64,000 nucleotides of DNA, taken from contig JAVJNT010000001.1 of assembly GCA_040217175.1 (NCBI GenBank), positions 1,116,001-1,180,000 of the forward strand, written 5' to 3'. This DNA is from Phycisphaerales bacterium (lineage in GTDB: Bacteria > Planctomycetota > Phycisphaerae > Phycisphaerales > UBA1924). This document shows, piece after piece, positions 27,584 to 35,304 of this stretch. The notes below the pieces were generated by a model, which was not told the origin of the DNA, did no database searches, and saw only the letters and a program-made list of their open reading frames with translations. How positions within the stretch are numbered: the stretch's first letter is position 1; each line of letters begins with the position of its first letter. The translations under genes and the position numbers were made by a program.

Positions 27584-28075
27584 TTATGCGAAGTGGGCGA
27601 ATGCCTTGTTCGCGTCGGCCATGCGGTGGGTCTGGTCGCGGATGGTCATGGCCTTGCCCTCGCCGCGGGCGGCGTTGTAGAGCTCGTCGGCCAGGCGGCC
27701 GGCCATCGGGCGGCCCTTCTCGCCGCGAGCACTGGTGATGATCCAGCGGAAGGCCAGGCTCTGCTGGCGGCGACCCTTCACCTGCTGGGGCACCTGATAG
27801 TTAGCGCCACCGATGCGCTTGCTGCGGACCTCGACGTACGGCTTCACGTTGTCGATGGCCATGAGGAACAGCGTGATGGCGTCCTCGGGCGCGTCGGGGT
27901 TGTTCTCTTTCTTCAGCTTCTCGTCGATCAGGTCCATCGCGTCATACACAACACGCGTGGCGCGGGTCTTCTTGCCGTCGCGCATCACGCAGTTGATGAA
28001 CTTCGCCAGGGTGATGTCGTTGTAGCGAGGATCGGGACGAAGCTGATCCTCGGACGCGGTGATGCGACCGGCCAT
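27584..28075 (-). CDS. rpsG: 30S ribosomal protein S7
   Basis: 163 residues (typical 156-160). S7 nucleates assembly of the 30S head and contacts the E-site tRNA. Family segments seen are FINCVMRDGKKTRATRVVYDAMD, NVKPYVEVRSKRIGGANYQVP, RRQQSLAFRWIITSAR and MAGRLADELYNAARGEGKA. It follows rpsL by 156 bp on the same strand and is closed by a terminator. Confidence 0.97.
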   Translation of the reverse strand: MAGRITASEDQLRPDPRYNDITLAKFINCVMRDGKKTRATRVVYDAMDLIDEKLKKENNPDAPEDAITLFLMAIDNVKPYVEVRSKRIGGANYQVPQQVKGRRQQSLAFRWIITSARGEKGRPMAGRLADELYNAARGEGKAMTIRDQTHRMADANKAFAHFA

Positions 28076-28231
28076 GCGAGACTCCTTTGGCTCATCCGTC
28101 GACGCAAGGCCGACCGTGTGTTCACCCCGCCCCGATGAGGCCAGCGAGCGGGATTACTTGCCGTTTGTCAAACGAGACTACAGACGAATGCCGCGCCCGC
28201 ACGCTCTCGCGCGCCGGCCGACGGAGTTGGC

Positions 28232-28603
28232 TTACTTGCCCTTCTTGGTGCCGTACTTCGAGCGGCCCTGCTTGCGGCCGTCGACGCCCAGGCTGTCCTG
28301 CGCGCCACGCACGACGTGGTACCGCACGCCGGGCAGGTCGGGCACGCGACCACCGCGGACGAGCACGATCGAGTGCTCCTGCAGGTTGTGGCCCTCGCCG
28401 CCGATGTAGGCCGTCACTTCGCGGCCGTTGCTCAGGCGAACACGGGCCACCTTGCGAAGCGCCGAGTTGGGCTTCTTGGGGGTCATCGTCTTCACGCTCA
28501 GGCACACGCCGCGACGCTGCGGGCAGCCTTCGATGTCACGCACCTTGGACTTCACCTTGGGCGTGCGGCGGGGGTTGCGGCAGAGTTGGTTGATCGTCGG
28601 CAT
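28232..28603 (-). CDS. rpsL: 30S ribosomal protein S12
   Basis: 123 residues, the standard length, starting [21 protein letters not shown]12 forms part of the decoding centre. The hallmark [20 protein letters not shown] (the lysine region tied to streptomycin response) and [17 protein letters not shown] with the conserved Asp are present, ending [10 protein letters not shown]. It is the first gene of an rpsL-rpsG unit and is divergent from the MazG gene. Confidence 0.97.
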   Translation of the reverse strand: MPTINQLCRNPRRTPKVKSKVRDIEGCPQRRGVCLSVKTMTPKKPNSALRKVARVRLSNGREVTAYIGGEGHNLQEHSIVLVRGGRVPDLPGVRYHVVRGAQDSLGVDGRKQGRSKYGTKKGK

Positions 28604-28716
28604 AGGCGACTGCGTTCCTGGCGTTTGGGTCGTCGATCCACGGCGAAACCCGCCGAAACCGCTCGGCGGGGCCCCGAGTATAGCGCCCACGCCCGCCTGG
28701 GGTCTACCGTCGCGGC

Positions 28717-29064
28717 ATGACCGACGGCGCCCCCACGAGCCAGCAAGGCCCAGAATCCGCTCCCGACATGACCCTTCGGGACTTCCAGCGGCTCATCCGA
28801 GAACGCTACCACGCGACCGACAGCGCCCGGGGCGTGCCGGGCACCTTCATGTGGCTCATCGAGGAGGTCGGCGAGCTGGCGACCTCCCTCCAGGACTGCG
28901 CTCCGGACCGAAACCCGAGCGAGGCCGACCGCGCCAACCTGGAAGAAGAGTTCGCCGACGTGCTGGCCTGGCTGACCACGCTGGCCAACATCGCCGGCGT
29001 CGACCTTGGCAAGGCCGTCAGCAAATACACCGACCCGGGCCGGGTCGAGGGCGTGAAGCACTAA
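28717..29064 (+). CDS. MazG-like nucleotide pyrophosphohydrolase
   Basis: 115 residues, a single MazG domain. These Mg-dependent enzymes hydrolyse nucleoside triphosphates to monophosphate and pyrophosphate, often for house-cleaning. The metal-binding pattern is [14 protein letters not shown] followed by [16 protein letters not shown], giving the EExxE and ExxD motifs. The N-terminal ~20 residues are disordered-looking; a later start is possible ([14 protein letters not shown]). It is convergent with the sigma factor gene across a shared terminator. Confidence 0.88.
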   Translation: MTDGAPTSQQGPESAPDMTLRDFQRLIRERYHATDSARGVPGTFMWLIEEVGELATSLQDCAPDRNPSEADRANLEEEFADVLAWLTTLANIAGVDLGKAVSKYTDPGRVEGVKH

Positions 29065-29074
29065 CGGGGAAATG

Positions 29075-29105
29075 AAAAGCCCGGGCTCGTGCCCGGGCTT
29101 GGTAA
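29075..29105. terminator. Bidirectional terminator between mazG-like and sigma genes
   Basis: Perfect 10-bp stem AAGCCCGGGC (29077-29086) / GCCCGGGCTT (29091-29100) with loop TCGT. The T-run is best on the minus strand (GCTTTTCATT). Confidence 0.85.
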
Positions 29106-29124
29106 TTGCAAGATCGAGCCAGCC

Positions 29125-30090
29125 TTACCCGGCGCTGCGGGCGCGGGCGGCGGCGGCCATGGCGCGGGCCCGGGCACGCTGCGGGCTCAGCGGGTCGCCC
29201 GTGCGGGTGCGGTTCTCGCGGAAGAACCGGCTGGGCCGCTCGTCGGTGAGCTGGGCGTTCAGCCGCGTGATCGCCTCGTCGACGATCTGGCGGACACGTT
29301 CGCGGCTCAGGCCGACGCGCTCGGCGACTTGCTTGAGCGTGAGCGGGTCGCGGCCATCAAGCCCGAATCGGGCGTTGAGGATCGCCGCCTCGCGGTCGTC
29401 GATGGTCTCCATCAGGCGACGCAACGTGCCGAGCTCGTCGGCCTGCAGCGGCCGCTCGCTCGGCGGCGCGTGGCGGTCGTCGGCGACCACGTCGGACAGG
29501 CCCGGCGTGTTATCGTCGCCCGAGACCGGCTGGGTCTGCGCCCGCGTCGCACGGATGGCCCGGCGGATCGCCCGAACCTTCTTGACCGGCAGGTCCATGG
29601 CCTCGGCGATCTGCTCGATCGAGGGGGCAAAGCCCGACTCGCCCTCGAGCTCACGCGACACCTGCCGCATGCGGGCGATGAGCTCGACCATGTAGGCCGG
29701 CACGTGGATCGGCCGCGAGGCATTGATCAGGGCCCGCTTGATGGCCTGCTTGATCCACCACGAGGCGTACGTGCTGAATCGGGCGCCCTGGTCGGGGTCG
29801 AACCCTTCGACGGCCCGCATCAGCCCGATGTTGCCTTCTTCGATCAGGTCCGAGAGCACCAGGCCGCGATTGGCGAAGTTCTTCGCGATCGCCACGACCA
29901 GGCGAAGGTTCGCCCGGATCATCTGCTCACGCGCGTCGGGGCAGTTCTCTCGCTGGATCCGATAGCCGAGCTCCCGCTCTTCGTCGGCGGTCAGCAATGG
30001 CGTTCGCTTGATCTCGTCAAGATAGAGCTGCAGTTCGGAGCGCAGCCCCGAGCTTGCAGACTGGTTACCGGTCATCGCACTCACACTCAT
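29125..30090 (-). CDS. RNA polymerase sigma-70 factor (group 1/2 type, no region 1.1)
   Basis: 321 residues from ATG 30090 (AAAGGTGGG upstream; ATG 30075 also possible). Region 1.2 is LQLYLDEIKRTPLLTADEERELG. Region 2 is ANLRLVVAIAKNF...LIEEGNIGLMRAVEGFD and RFSTYASWWIKQAI. Region 3 is RPIHVPAYMVELIARMR. Region 4 is LTLKQVAERVGLSRERVRQI. It recognises -10/-35 promoters with core polymerase. The lack of region 1.1 and the small size argue for a RpoS/SigB-like alternative or a reduced main factor. An odd Arg/Ala-rich tail of about 40 residues follows region 4 (ending RARAMAAAARARSAG). Confidence 0.92.
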   Translation of the reverse strand: MSVSAMTGNQSASSGLRSELQLYLDEIKRTPLLTADEERELGYRIQRENCPDAREQMIRANLRLVVAIAKNFANRGLVLSDLIEEGNIGLMRAVEGFDPDQGARFSTYASWWIKQAIKRALINASRPIHVPAYMVELIARMRQVSRELEGESGFAPSIEQIAEAMDLPVKKVRAIRRAIRATRAQTQPVSGDDNTPGLSDVVADDRHAPPSERPLQADELGTLRRLMETIDDREAAILNARFGLDGRDPLTLKQVAERVGLSRERVRQIVDEAITRLNAQLTDERPSRFFRENRTRTGDPLSPQRARARAMAAAARARSAG

Positions 30091-30397
30091 CCCACCTTTC
30101 GCGATGTGCCCCACGAGAAACAACGGGCAGCACACCGTCCTCCTACCACGTATTCGCCCGCCAGCCGCAACGGATTCATCGAGCTACCGCGCAAGTCGCT
30201 CAAATCCATTCCGGGCGTGCGGACGCCAACGAGGTTGGGTTCACCCAACAGGCGAAGATAATCCGCCTGTGCCGAAGCCCGGCTTGCCTCTCTCCTCAAA
30301 GAAGCGCGGGTTTGCGGCGTCAGCGAACGCGGGTGAGTCTTCCTCGAGCACTATGCTACCCAGAGACCCCGCCCCGCTGCAAGCCTATTTGAGCCCC
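30091..30397. other. Divergent intergenic region (307 bp)
   Basis: Between the sigma factor and the UVR-domain gene. It holds small hairpins TTGGG-TTCA-CCCAA and CAGGCG...CGCCTG (about 30233-30272). A TATGCT hexamer at about 30351 could be a -10 for the rightward gene, but I see no convincing -35. No gene or RNA was recognised. Confidence 0.35.
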
Positions 30398-31192
30398 ATG
30401 AACCCGAAATCATCGATGAACCGCGACATATCGGACATTCTCGAGGACTGGCCGTTTGACCGCACCAGACCCAACATTCGCCTGATCCAAGGCGAGGACG
30501 GCGAGCCTTTGCTCCAGGTACGACTGGACTTAGGGCTCTTGCAGATGCACGTGGACGGTCGCCCCGATGGGCGATTGGCCCATGGTTATCGGAGCATGCT
30601 CGAATACTTCGAAAGCCTGGCCGATGATGCGGACGTGCTGGCCGAGGAGGGCGGCGTCGGCGAAGGGTTCTCGCTCTCGCCGGACGACTGCAAGATCCTG
30701 CGCGAGGAGGCGGCCCAGTACTACCACCGCTACGTGGCGCTACTGGTGCTCAACGACTTCGACGGCGTGATCCGGGATACCGGACGCAACCTGCGGTTGA
30801 TCGAGTTCCTCCAGAAGCACGCCCGGGAGGACAACGACCAGCGTTCGATGATGCACTACCGGCCCTTCATCATCACCGTCCGGACGCGTGCCCTGGCGGG
30901 CCAGATGATCCGAGCGAACGAGACCAAGGCAGCGGTCGCCATGATCGACGAGGGGCTCGACGGTTTGCAGCAGGCGTTTGCCGAGGTGGGCGAGCCCGAG
31001 GCATTCGAGTCATCGGCCGAGCGTCGCACGCTCGTGGGCATGCGGGAAGCCATCCACCCAAAGCTCATGCCCAGCCAGGCGGCCGAGCTCGAGTCCCGGC
31101 TCGAGCGGGCGCTGGAGGCGGAGAACTACGAACTGGCCGCCATCCTCCGCGACGAGATCAAGTCGCTCCGCGACCATCCGCCCAAGGCCTGA
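30398..31192 (+). CDS. UvrB/UvrC-motif protein
   Basis: 264 residues from ATG 30398 (ATG 30416 also possible). The C-terminal ~35 residues form a UVR motif, LESRLERALEAENYELAAILRDEI, the helical hairpin by which UvrB and UvrC (and the McsA/ClpC partner) bind each other. The rest is a helical domain with RPNIRLIQGEDGEPLLQVRLDLGLLQM and YYHRYVALLVLNDFDGVIRDTGRN that I know only from planctomycete proteins of unknown role. No zinc fingers as in McsA are present. It is soluble and cytoplasmic, 15 bp upstream of cca and likely co-transcribed. Confidence 0.75.
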   Translation: MNPKSSMNRDISDILEDWPFDRTRPNIRLIQGEDGEPLLQVRLDLGLLQMHVDGRPDGRLAHGYRSMLEYFESLADDADVLAEEGGVGEGFSLSPDDCKILREEAAQYYHRYVALLVLNDFDGVIRDTGRNLRLIEFLQKHAREDNDQRSMMHYRPFIITVRTRALAGQMIRANETKAAVAMIDEGLDGLQQAFAEVGEPEAFESSAERRTLVGMREAIHPKLMPSQAAELESRLERALEAENYELAAILRDEIKSLRDHPPKA

Positions 31193-31207
31193 GCCGGTGC
31201 CTTCGCG

Positions 31208-32530
31208 ATGACGACACAGCCTTCCATGGAACCCGACGGACGTGCGGCAGCGATCGCCGTCGTGAAGAAGCTGCGCGCGAAGGGGCATGAAGCGCACTTT
31301 GCCGGTGGATGCGTCCGCGACGAATTGCTGGGCCTTGAGCCCGGCGACTTCGACGTCGCGACCGACGCCACGCCCGACCGGCTGACGAAGATGTTTCGTG
31401 CGGCCAGGCTCGTGGGAGCCCAGTTCGGCGTGGTACAGATCCGCTCGATGGGCGTTTGGACCGAGGTGGCCACGTTCCGGAGCGACGGCGTGTACTCCGA
31501 TCGCCGGCGACCCGACGACGTGTCCTTCGGCGACGCCCAGGCCGACGCCGAGCGGCGGGACTTCACGATCAACGCGCTGTTCCTCGATCCCTTGGCCGAG
31601 GAGGCCGATTGGACGACGCGGCCCGGGGGCGGACGCGTCGCGGGCCGGGTGATCGACCTCGTTGGTGGGCTGGCTGACCTGAGCGCGGGCATCGTGCGCG
31701 CCGTGGGCGATCCGCACCGCCGGCTAGCCGAGGACCACCTGCGGGCGCTCCGTGCCGTGCGGTTCGCAGCCAGGCTTGGCTTCGAGATCGATCCCCAGAC
31801 GGCGCACGCCATCGCCGAGCATGCGCGCGAGCTCGAGGGGGTCAGCCGCGAACGGATCGGCGGCGAGCTGCGCCGCATGCTGGCCCACGGTTCGCGGCGG
31901 CGGGCGGCGGCGATGCTCGAGCAGCTCGGCCTCGACGGCCCGATGCTGGAGGCGCCGGCCATCGGCGCCGGACGGGCCCATCCGAGGCTCGGCGCGCTGC
32001 CGGCCGACGCGCGGACGATGGTCTCGCTCGCGGCGTGGTTGCTCGATCGCGGGAAGGGCGGCGAGTCTGAACAGGTTCGGCCACTCGTGCACCAGGTCCG
32101 GCGGGCCCTCTGCCTGAGCAACGACGAGTCGGCAATCCTCTCGGCCTGCCTGGCCAGGCGGCTGGAGGTGCTGGCGGGATACGAGGAGATGGGTAAGGCG
32201 CGTCAGAAGCGATTGGCCGCCTCGGCCGGTTTCCGCGAGGCGCTCGCCGTGATCCGAGCCGAAGATCCAGGCCTCGAGCGAGGCGTCGCCGAGCGGGTCG
32301 AGGCCCTGGCGGCCGAACCAGGGGGTCTCGCGCCCGACCGTTGGGTGACCGGCGACGACCTGATCTCGCTTGGATGGCGTCCAGGACCGGGTTTTGCTCG
32401 GGTCCTCGAGGACCTGTACGACCTTCAGCTGGCCGGAGAAGCCCCGGATCGAGCCTCGCTCCTGGAACATCTGGCGGCGATGGGCGTCGAACCTGATGGA
32501 TCGGAGCCGGATCCTGGCAACGATCCATAA
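31208..32530 (+). CDS. cca: CCA tRNA nucleotidyltransferase / poly(A) polymerase family
   Basis: 440 residues, class II nucleotidyltransferase. The enzyme adds or repairs the 3' CCA of tRNAs; a poly(A) polymerase or A-adding variant has the same look. The head domain shows HFAGGCVRDELLGLEPGDFDVATDA (catalytic Asp pair), RRDFTINALFLDP and VGDPHRRLAEDHLRALRAVRFAARLGFEID, followed by a helical body and tail. It directly follows the UVR gene. Confidence 0.92.
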   Translation: MTTQPSMEPDGRAAAIAVVKKLRAKGHEAHFAGGCVRDELLGLEPGDFDVATDATPDRLTKMFRAARLVGAQFGVVQIRSMGVWTEVATFRSDGVYSDRRRPDDVSFGDAQADAERRDFTINALFLDPLAEEADWTTRPGGGRVAGRVIDLVGGLADLSAGIVRAVGDPHRRLAEDHLRALRAVRFAARLGFEIDPQTAHAIAEHARELEGVSRERIGGELRRMLAHGSRRRAAAMLEQLGLDGPMLEAPAIGAGRAHPRLGALPADARTMVSLAAWLLDRGKGGESEQVRPLVHQVRRALCLSNDESAILSACLARRLEVLAGYEEMGKARQKRLAASAGFREALAVIRAEDPGLERGVAERVEALAAEPGGLAPDRWVTGDDLISLGWRPGPGFARVLEDLYDLQLAGEAPDRASLLEHLAAMGVEPDGSEPDPGNDP

Positions 32531-32602
32531 GGAAGAACCAACTCTGGTCCCCGGGGCGAGGGGCTCGACCCGGGGCCTGCAATCGATGGAGGCCCGATCA
32601 CG

Positions 32603-33796
32603 ATGAGCACGCACGAGAGTGGAAGGCGAGGGCTCCGCGACCGCCTGCGGCAGGCTTCGGCGGGAGCGATGGCGGCATTGCTGCTGGCGGCTGCCCCGGC
32701 GATGGCCCAGCAGGAGCCGGCAAAGGTCTACAGCTTCACGGCCGACGGCTGGTTCGGCAAGGACATCTCTTTCACGCCGCTGACCGAGGCGATGGAGGAA
32801 GCCCGCTCGCTGGATGCCGACTACATCATCATCAAGGTCGACGTCGACTGGTTCCAGCGCGGAGACCCGCTTGAGCAGGAGCTGTCAGACGATTCGGGCA
32901 TCTTCGACATCTTCGGGATCCGGCCGATCCGGCCCGTGTTTACCGAAGAGGCCCTGCAGGTCTGGGACGAGAAGCCCCAGATCGTGTTCTGGGTGAAGAA
33001 CGCGATGGGCAGCGCGGCGTTCCTGCCGTTCCTGGCCGACACGATGTACTTCCACCCCGAGGGCCGCATCGGCGGCATCCGCGGCGTGTACCTGCAGTTC
33101 CGCACCGGCGACGAGGTGGTGAAGGAGAAGCTGGTGGCCGCGAGCCTGGCGACGGCCAAGGGCATGGTGATCGCCTCGGGCTACGAGCCCAAGCTCATTG
33201 AGGCCATGGCCCGTGGCGACTACACCCTGTCGTACCGCCTCGAGGGCGGGCGGCCGGTGTATCTCGAGCGCGAGCCGCAGAGCACCGACGAGTTCTTGCT
33301 GACCAACAACGCGTTGGACGAGAGTCGGCAGGACTCCATCCAGGACCTGGCCCGCGGACGCGGCACGAACTGGCTGACGCTGGACGCCGACACGGCCCGC
33401 GTGCTGGGCGTCTCCAAGGGCACGGTCAGCACGATCGACGATCTGTTGTTCGAGCTGGGCATCGCCCGCAACTACGAGATGGTTGGCGACGGCGACCGGA
33501 TCATGAACAGCTGGGCGGACGGCATCGAGCGGACCGAGAAGTCCCTCGACCGGCTGTGGCGCGAGTACAGCGAGATCCAGGTCGATGCCGACGAGTGGAG
33601 CGAGCGTCGGCGCCAGCGCGGCCAGCAGCGTGCCAAGCTGCAGCAGATGATCGGCCTGCTCGAACGCTACAAGGAGGCGATCGTTCCCTACCACATCGAA
33701 GTGTTCCGCAACTTCCGAAGCCCCGACCAGCTCATCTCGGAGTTCCGTCGCCGCCTGCAGCGGATCGAACTCGAGCAGATGGCCGACGAGCGCTGA
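32603..33796 (+). CDS. Exported ClpP/SppA-fold protein (first of tandem pair)
   Basis: 397 residues with a signal peptide (AGAMAALLLAAAPAMAQ). Residues ~35-170 resemble the ClpP/crotonase fold of SppA and NfeD-type serine proteases: DADYIIIKVDVDWF, then PQIVFWVKNAMGSAAFLPFLADTMYFHPEG matches the region that holds the catalytic serine (here GSAAF) and the ALAAD-like helix. The rest is helical and charged, with a coiled-coil-like end (ERRRQRGQQRAKLQQMIGLLERY). The Ser-Lys dyad cannot be confirmed. The next gene, 28 bp downstream, is a divergent relative, so the pair probably works together in the periplasm. Confidence 0.7.
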   Translation: MSTHESGRRGLRDRLRQASAGAMAALLLAAAPAMAQQEPAKVYSFTADGWFGKDISFTPLTEAMEEARSLDADYIIIKVDVDWFQRGDPLEQELSDDSGIFDIFGIRPIRPVFTEEALQVWDEKPQIVFWVKNAMGSAAFLPFLADTMYFHPEGRIGGIRGVYLQFRTGDEVVKEKLVAASLATAKGMVIASGYEPKLIEAMARGDYTLSYRLEGGRPVYLEREPQSTDEFLLTNNALDESRQDSIQDLARGRGTNWLTLDADTARVLGVSKGTVSTIDDLLFELGIARNYEMVGDGDRIMNSWADGIERTEKSLDRLWREYSEIQVDADEWSERRRQRGQQRAKLQQMIGLLERYKEAIVPYHIEVFRNFRSPDQLISEFRRRLQRIELEQMADER

Positions 33797-33824
33797 TCGC
33801 ACGCAACGACCCGGAGATTGACCC

Positions 33825-35141
33825 ATGAAGAAGTTTGCTTCCAACACGTGGCGCCGGATGGCGATGGGCGCCGCCTGCGCCGTGGCCGTGCTGGGCTGCG
33901 TGCAGTTCGGATTCGCCCTGGACCGCGTCACCCTGAACGACGGGCGCGTCATCGAGGGCGAGATCGCCCGCGAGCTGAACGGCTCGGTATGGGTGAAGAC
34001 GGCCGACGGGCTGACGCAGTTCTATGCCGCGTCGGACGTCCTGAAGATTGAGCGCGACGTGGACGCCGAGGAGGCCGGGGCCCCCTCGTCCCCCACCGTG
34101 ACCGATCCGGCCCCGGCCGTTGACTCGGCCAAGCCCAAGAAGGAGCGCGAGCGTCGGGCCGTTTCGCCCGGAGCGCCGCGCGCCGCGGTCCTGAGCTACG
34201 GCGACGCCGACAAGGGCCAGGGCATGGTGGGCACGTACATCACCGCTCAGTCGCTGCGGGAGATCATCCCGCTGCTCGAGGAAGAGAACATCGACATCGT
34301 CGTGTTCCGCATCAACTCCGGCGGCGGCGCCGTCCTCGAGATGGAGCCGCTCAGCGACGTGCTGCACAACGAGTACAAGCCCCGCTTCCGCACGGTGGCA
34401 TGGATCGACTACGCCATCTCGGCCGCGTCGCTCACGCCGCACACGCTGTCGGAGCACTACTTCATGAAGCGCGGCGCTTACGGCGGCAACACCGCATGGT
34501 TCGGCGCGCTGCAGGCCGTTCAGGGCCGCGGGCTCGAAGACATCCTCTACTTCGCCGAGCTCATCAGCGAGCGTGGCGGACATGATCCGCGCATCATCCG
34601 TGCGATGCAGATCATGGACCCGCTGTCGGTCGACCTCGATGAGAATGGTCGCGTGACGGCCATGTACCAGAATGAGGACGGCGAGGTCGTCATCAACAAG
34701 CCGAACCGCGTGCTGGCGCTCACGAGCGATACGGCCCAGCAGATCGGCTTTGCCGACGGCATCGCCGACACGCTCGAAGAGCTCGGCAAGGCCATGGGCC
34801 TCACCGAGGTCGAGTGGGTGGGCGACGACGTCGAAGGCGTGGCCTGGCCCGTGAGCAAGGCCGAGAAGTACCTGCGAAGCTTCCGCGAGCAGACCGCCCG
34901 CGACGAGCAGAGCATCAACCAGTACTTCGACGGCTATAACGTGGCGGTCGGCCTCGCACGGGGCGTGCCCGTCGATGACCGCGGCAAGTTCATCGGCTTC
35001 GCCCGCCGTAGCCTGAACTCGATCATCCGCATGGTCGACAACAACCCGCGGCTGGCGCTGTTCATCCTGAACATGTCCGAGGAGCAGTTCCGCGAGTGGG
35101 CTCGCGAGCAGGAGCAGATGCTCCGCGACCTGTCGAAGTAA
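33825..35141 (+). CDS. Exported ClpP/SppA-fold protein (second of tandem pair)
   Basis: 438 residues. The signal-like N-terminus MKKFASNTWRRMAMGAACAVAVLGC has a possible lipobox (AVLGC). Residues ~32-75 form a small beta-rich module (VTLNDGRVIEGEIARELNG). A Pro/Lys-rich linker leads to the ClpP-like domain: IDIVVFRINSGGGAVLEMEPL, RTVAWIDYAISAASLTPHTLSEHYF and GAYGGNTAW. The serines in AISAAS sit where SppA/NfeD carry the nucleophile. It is followed by a strong terminator, so the operon is these two genes. Confidence 0.72.
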   Translation: MKKFASNTWRRMAMGAACAVAVLGCVQFGFALDRVTLNDGRVIEGEIARELNGSVWVKTADGLTQFYAASDVLKIERDVDAEEAGAPSSPTVTDPAPAVDSAKPKKERERRAVSPGAPRAAVLSYGDADKGQGMVGTYITAQSLREIIPLLEEENIDIVVFRINSGGGAVLEMEPLSDVLHNEYKPRFRTVAWIDYAISAASLTPHTLSEHYFMKRGAYGGNTAWFGALQAVQGRGLEDILYFAELISERGGHDPRIIRAMQIMDPLSVDLDENGRVTAMYQNEDGEVVINKPNRVLALTSDTAQQIGFADGIADTLEELGKAMGLTEVEWVGDDVEGVAWPVSKAEKYLRSFREQTARDEQSINQYFDGYNVAVGLARGVPVDDRGKFIGFARRSLNSIIRMVDNNPRLALFILNMSEEQFREWAREQEQMLRDLSK

Positions 35142-35165
35142 TCGACAAGCCAGTTTGATATCGCG

Positions 35166-35200
35166 GGACCACCCTCTGGCGAGGGTGGTCCTTTTCGTTT
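35166..35200 (+). terminator. Strong Rho-independent terminator
   Basis: Perfect 11-bp stem GGACCACCCTC (35166-35176) / GAGGGTGGTCC (35181-35191), loop TGGC, then TTTTCGTTT. It closes the tandem ClpP/SppA-like pair. Confidence 0.95.
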
Positions 35201-35304
35201 GCGGGCGTTCGCTCCGATCCAAATCCACACCGGTCTATCATGCACTTCCGCTCTCGGGTCGGATCCCGGGCGAACCTTCGCGACACCGCATTGGAGGCCT
35301 CCGC

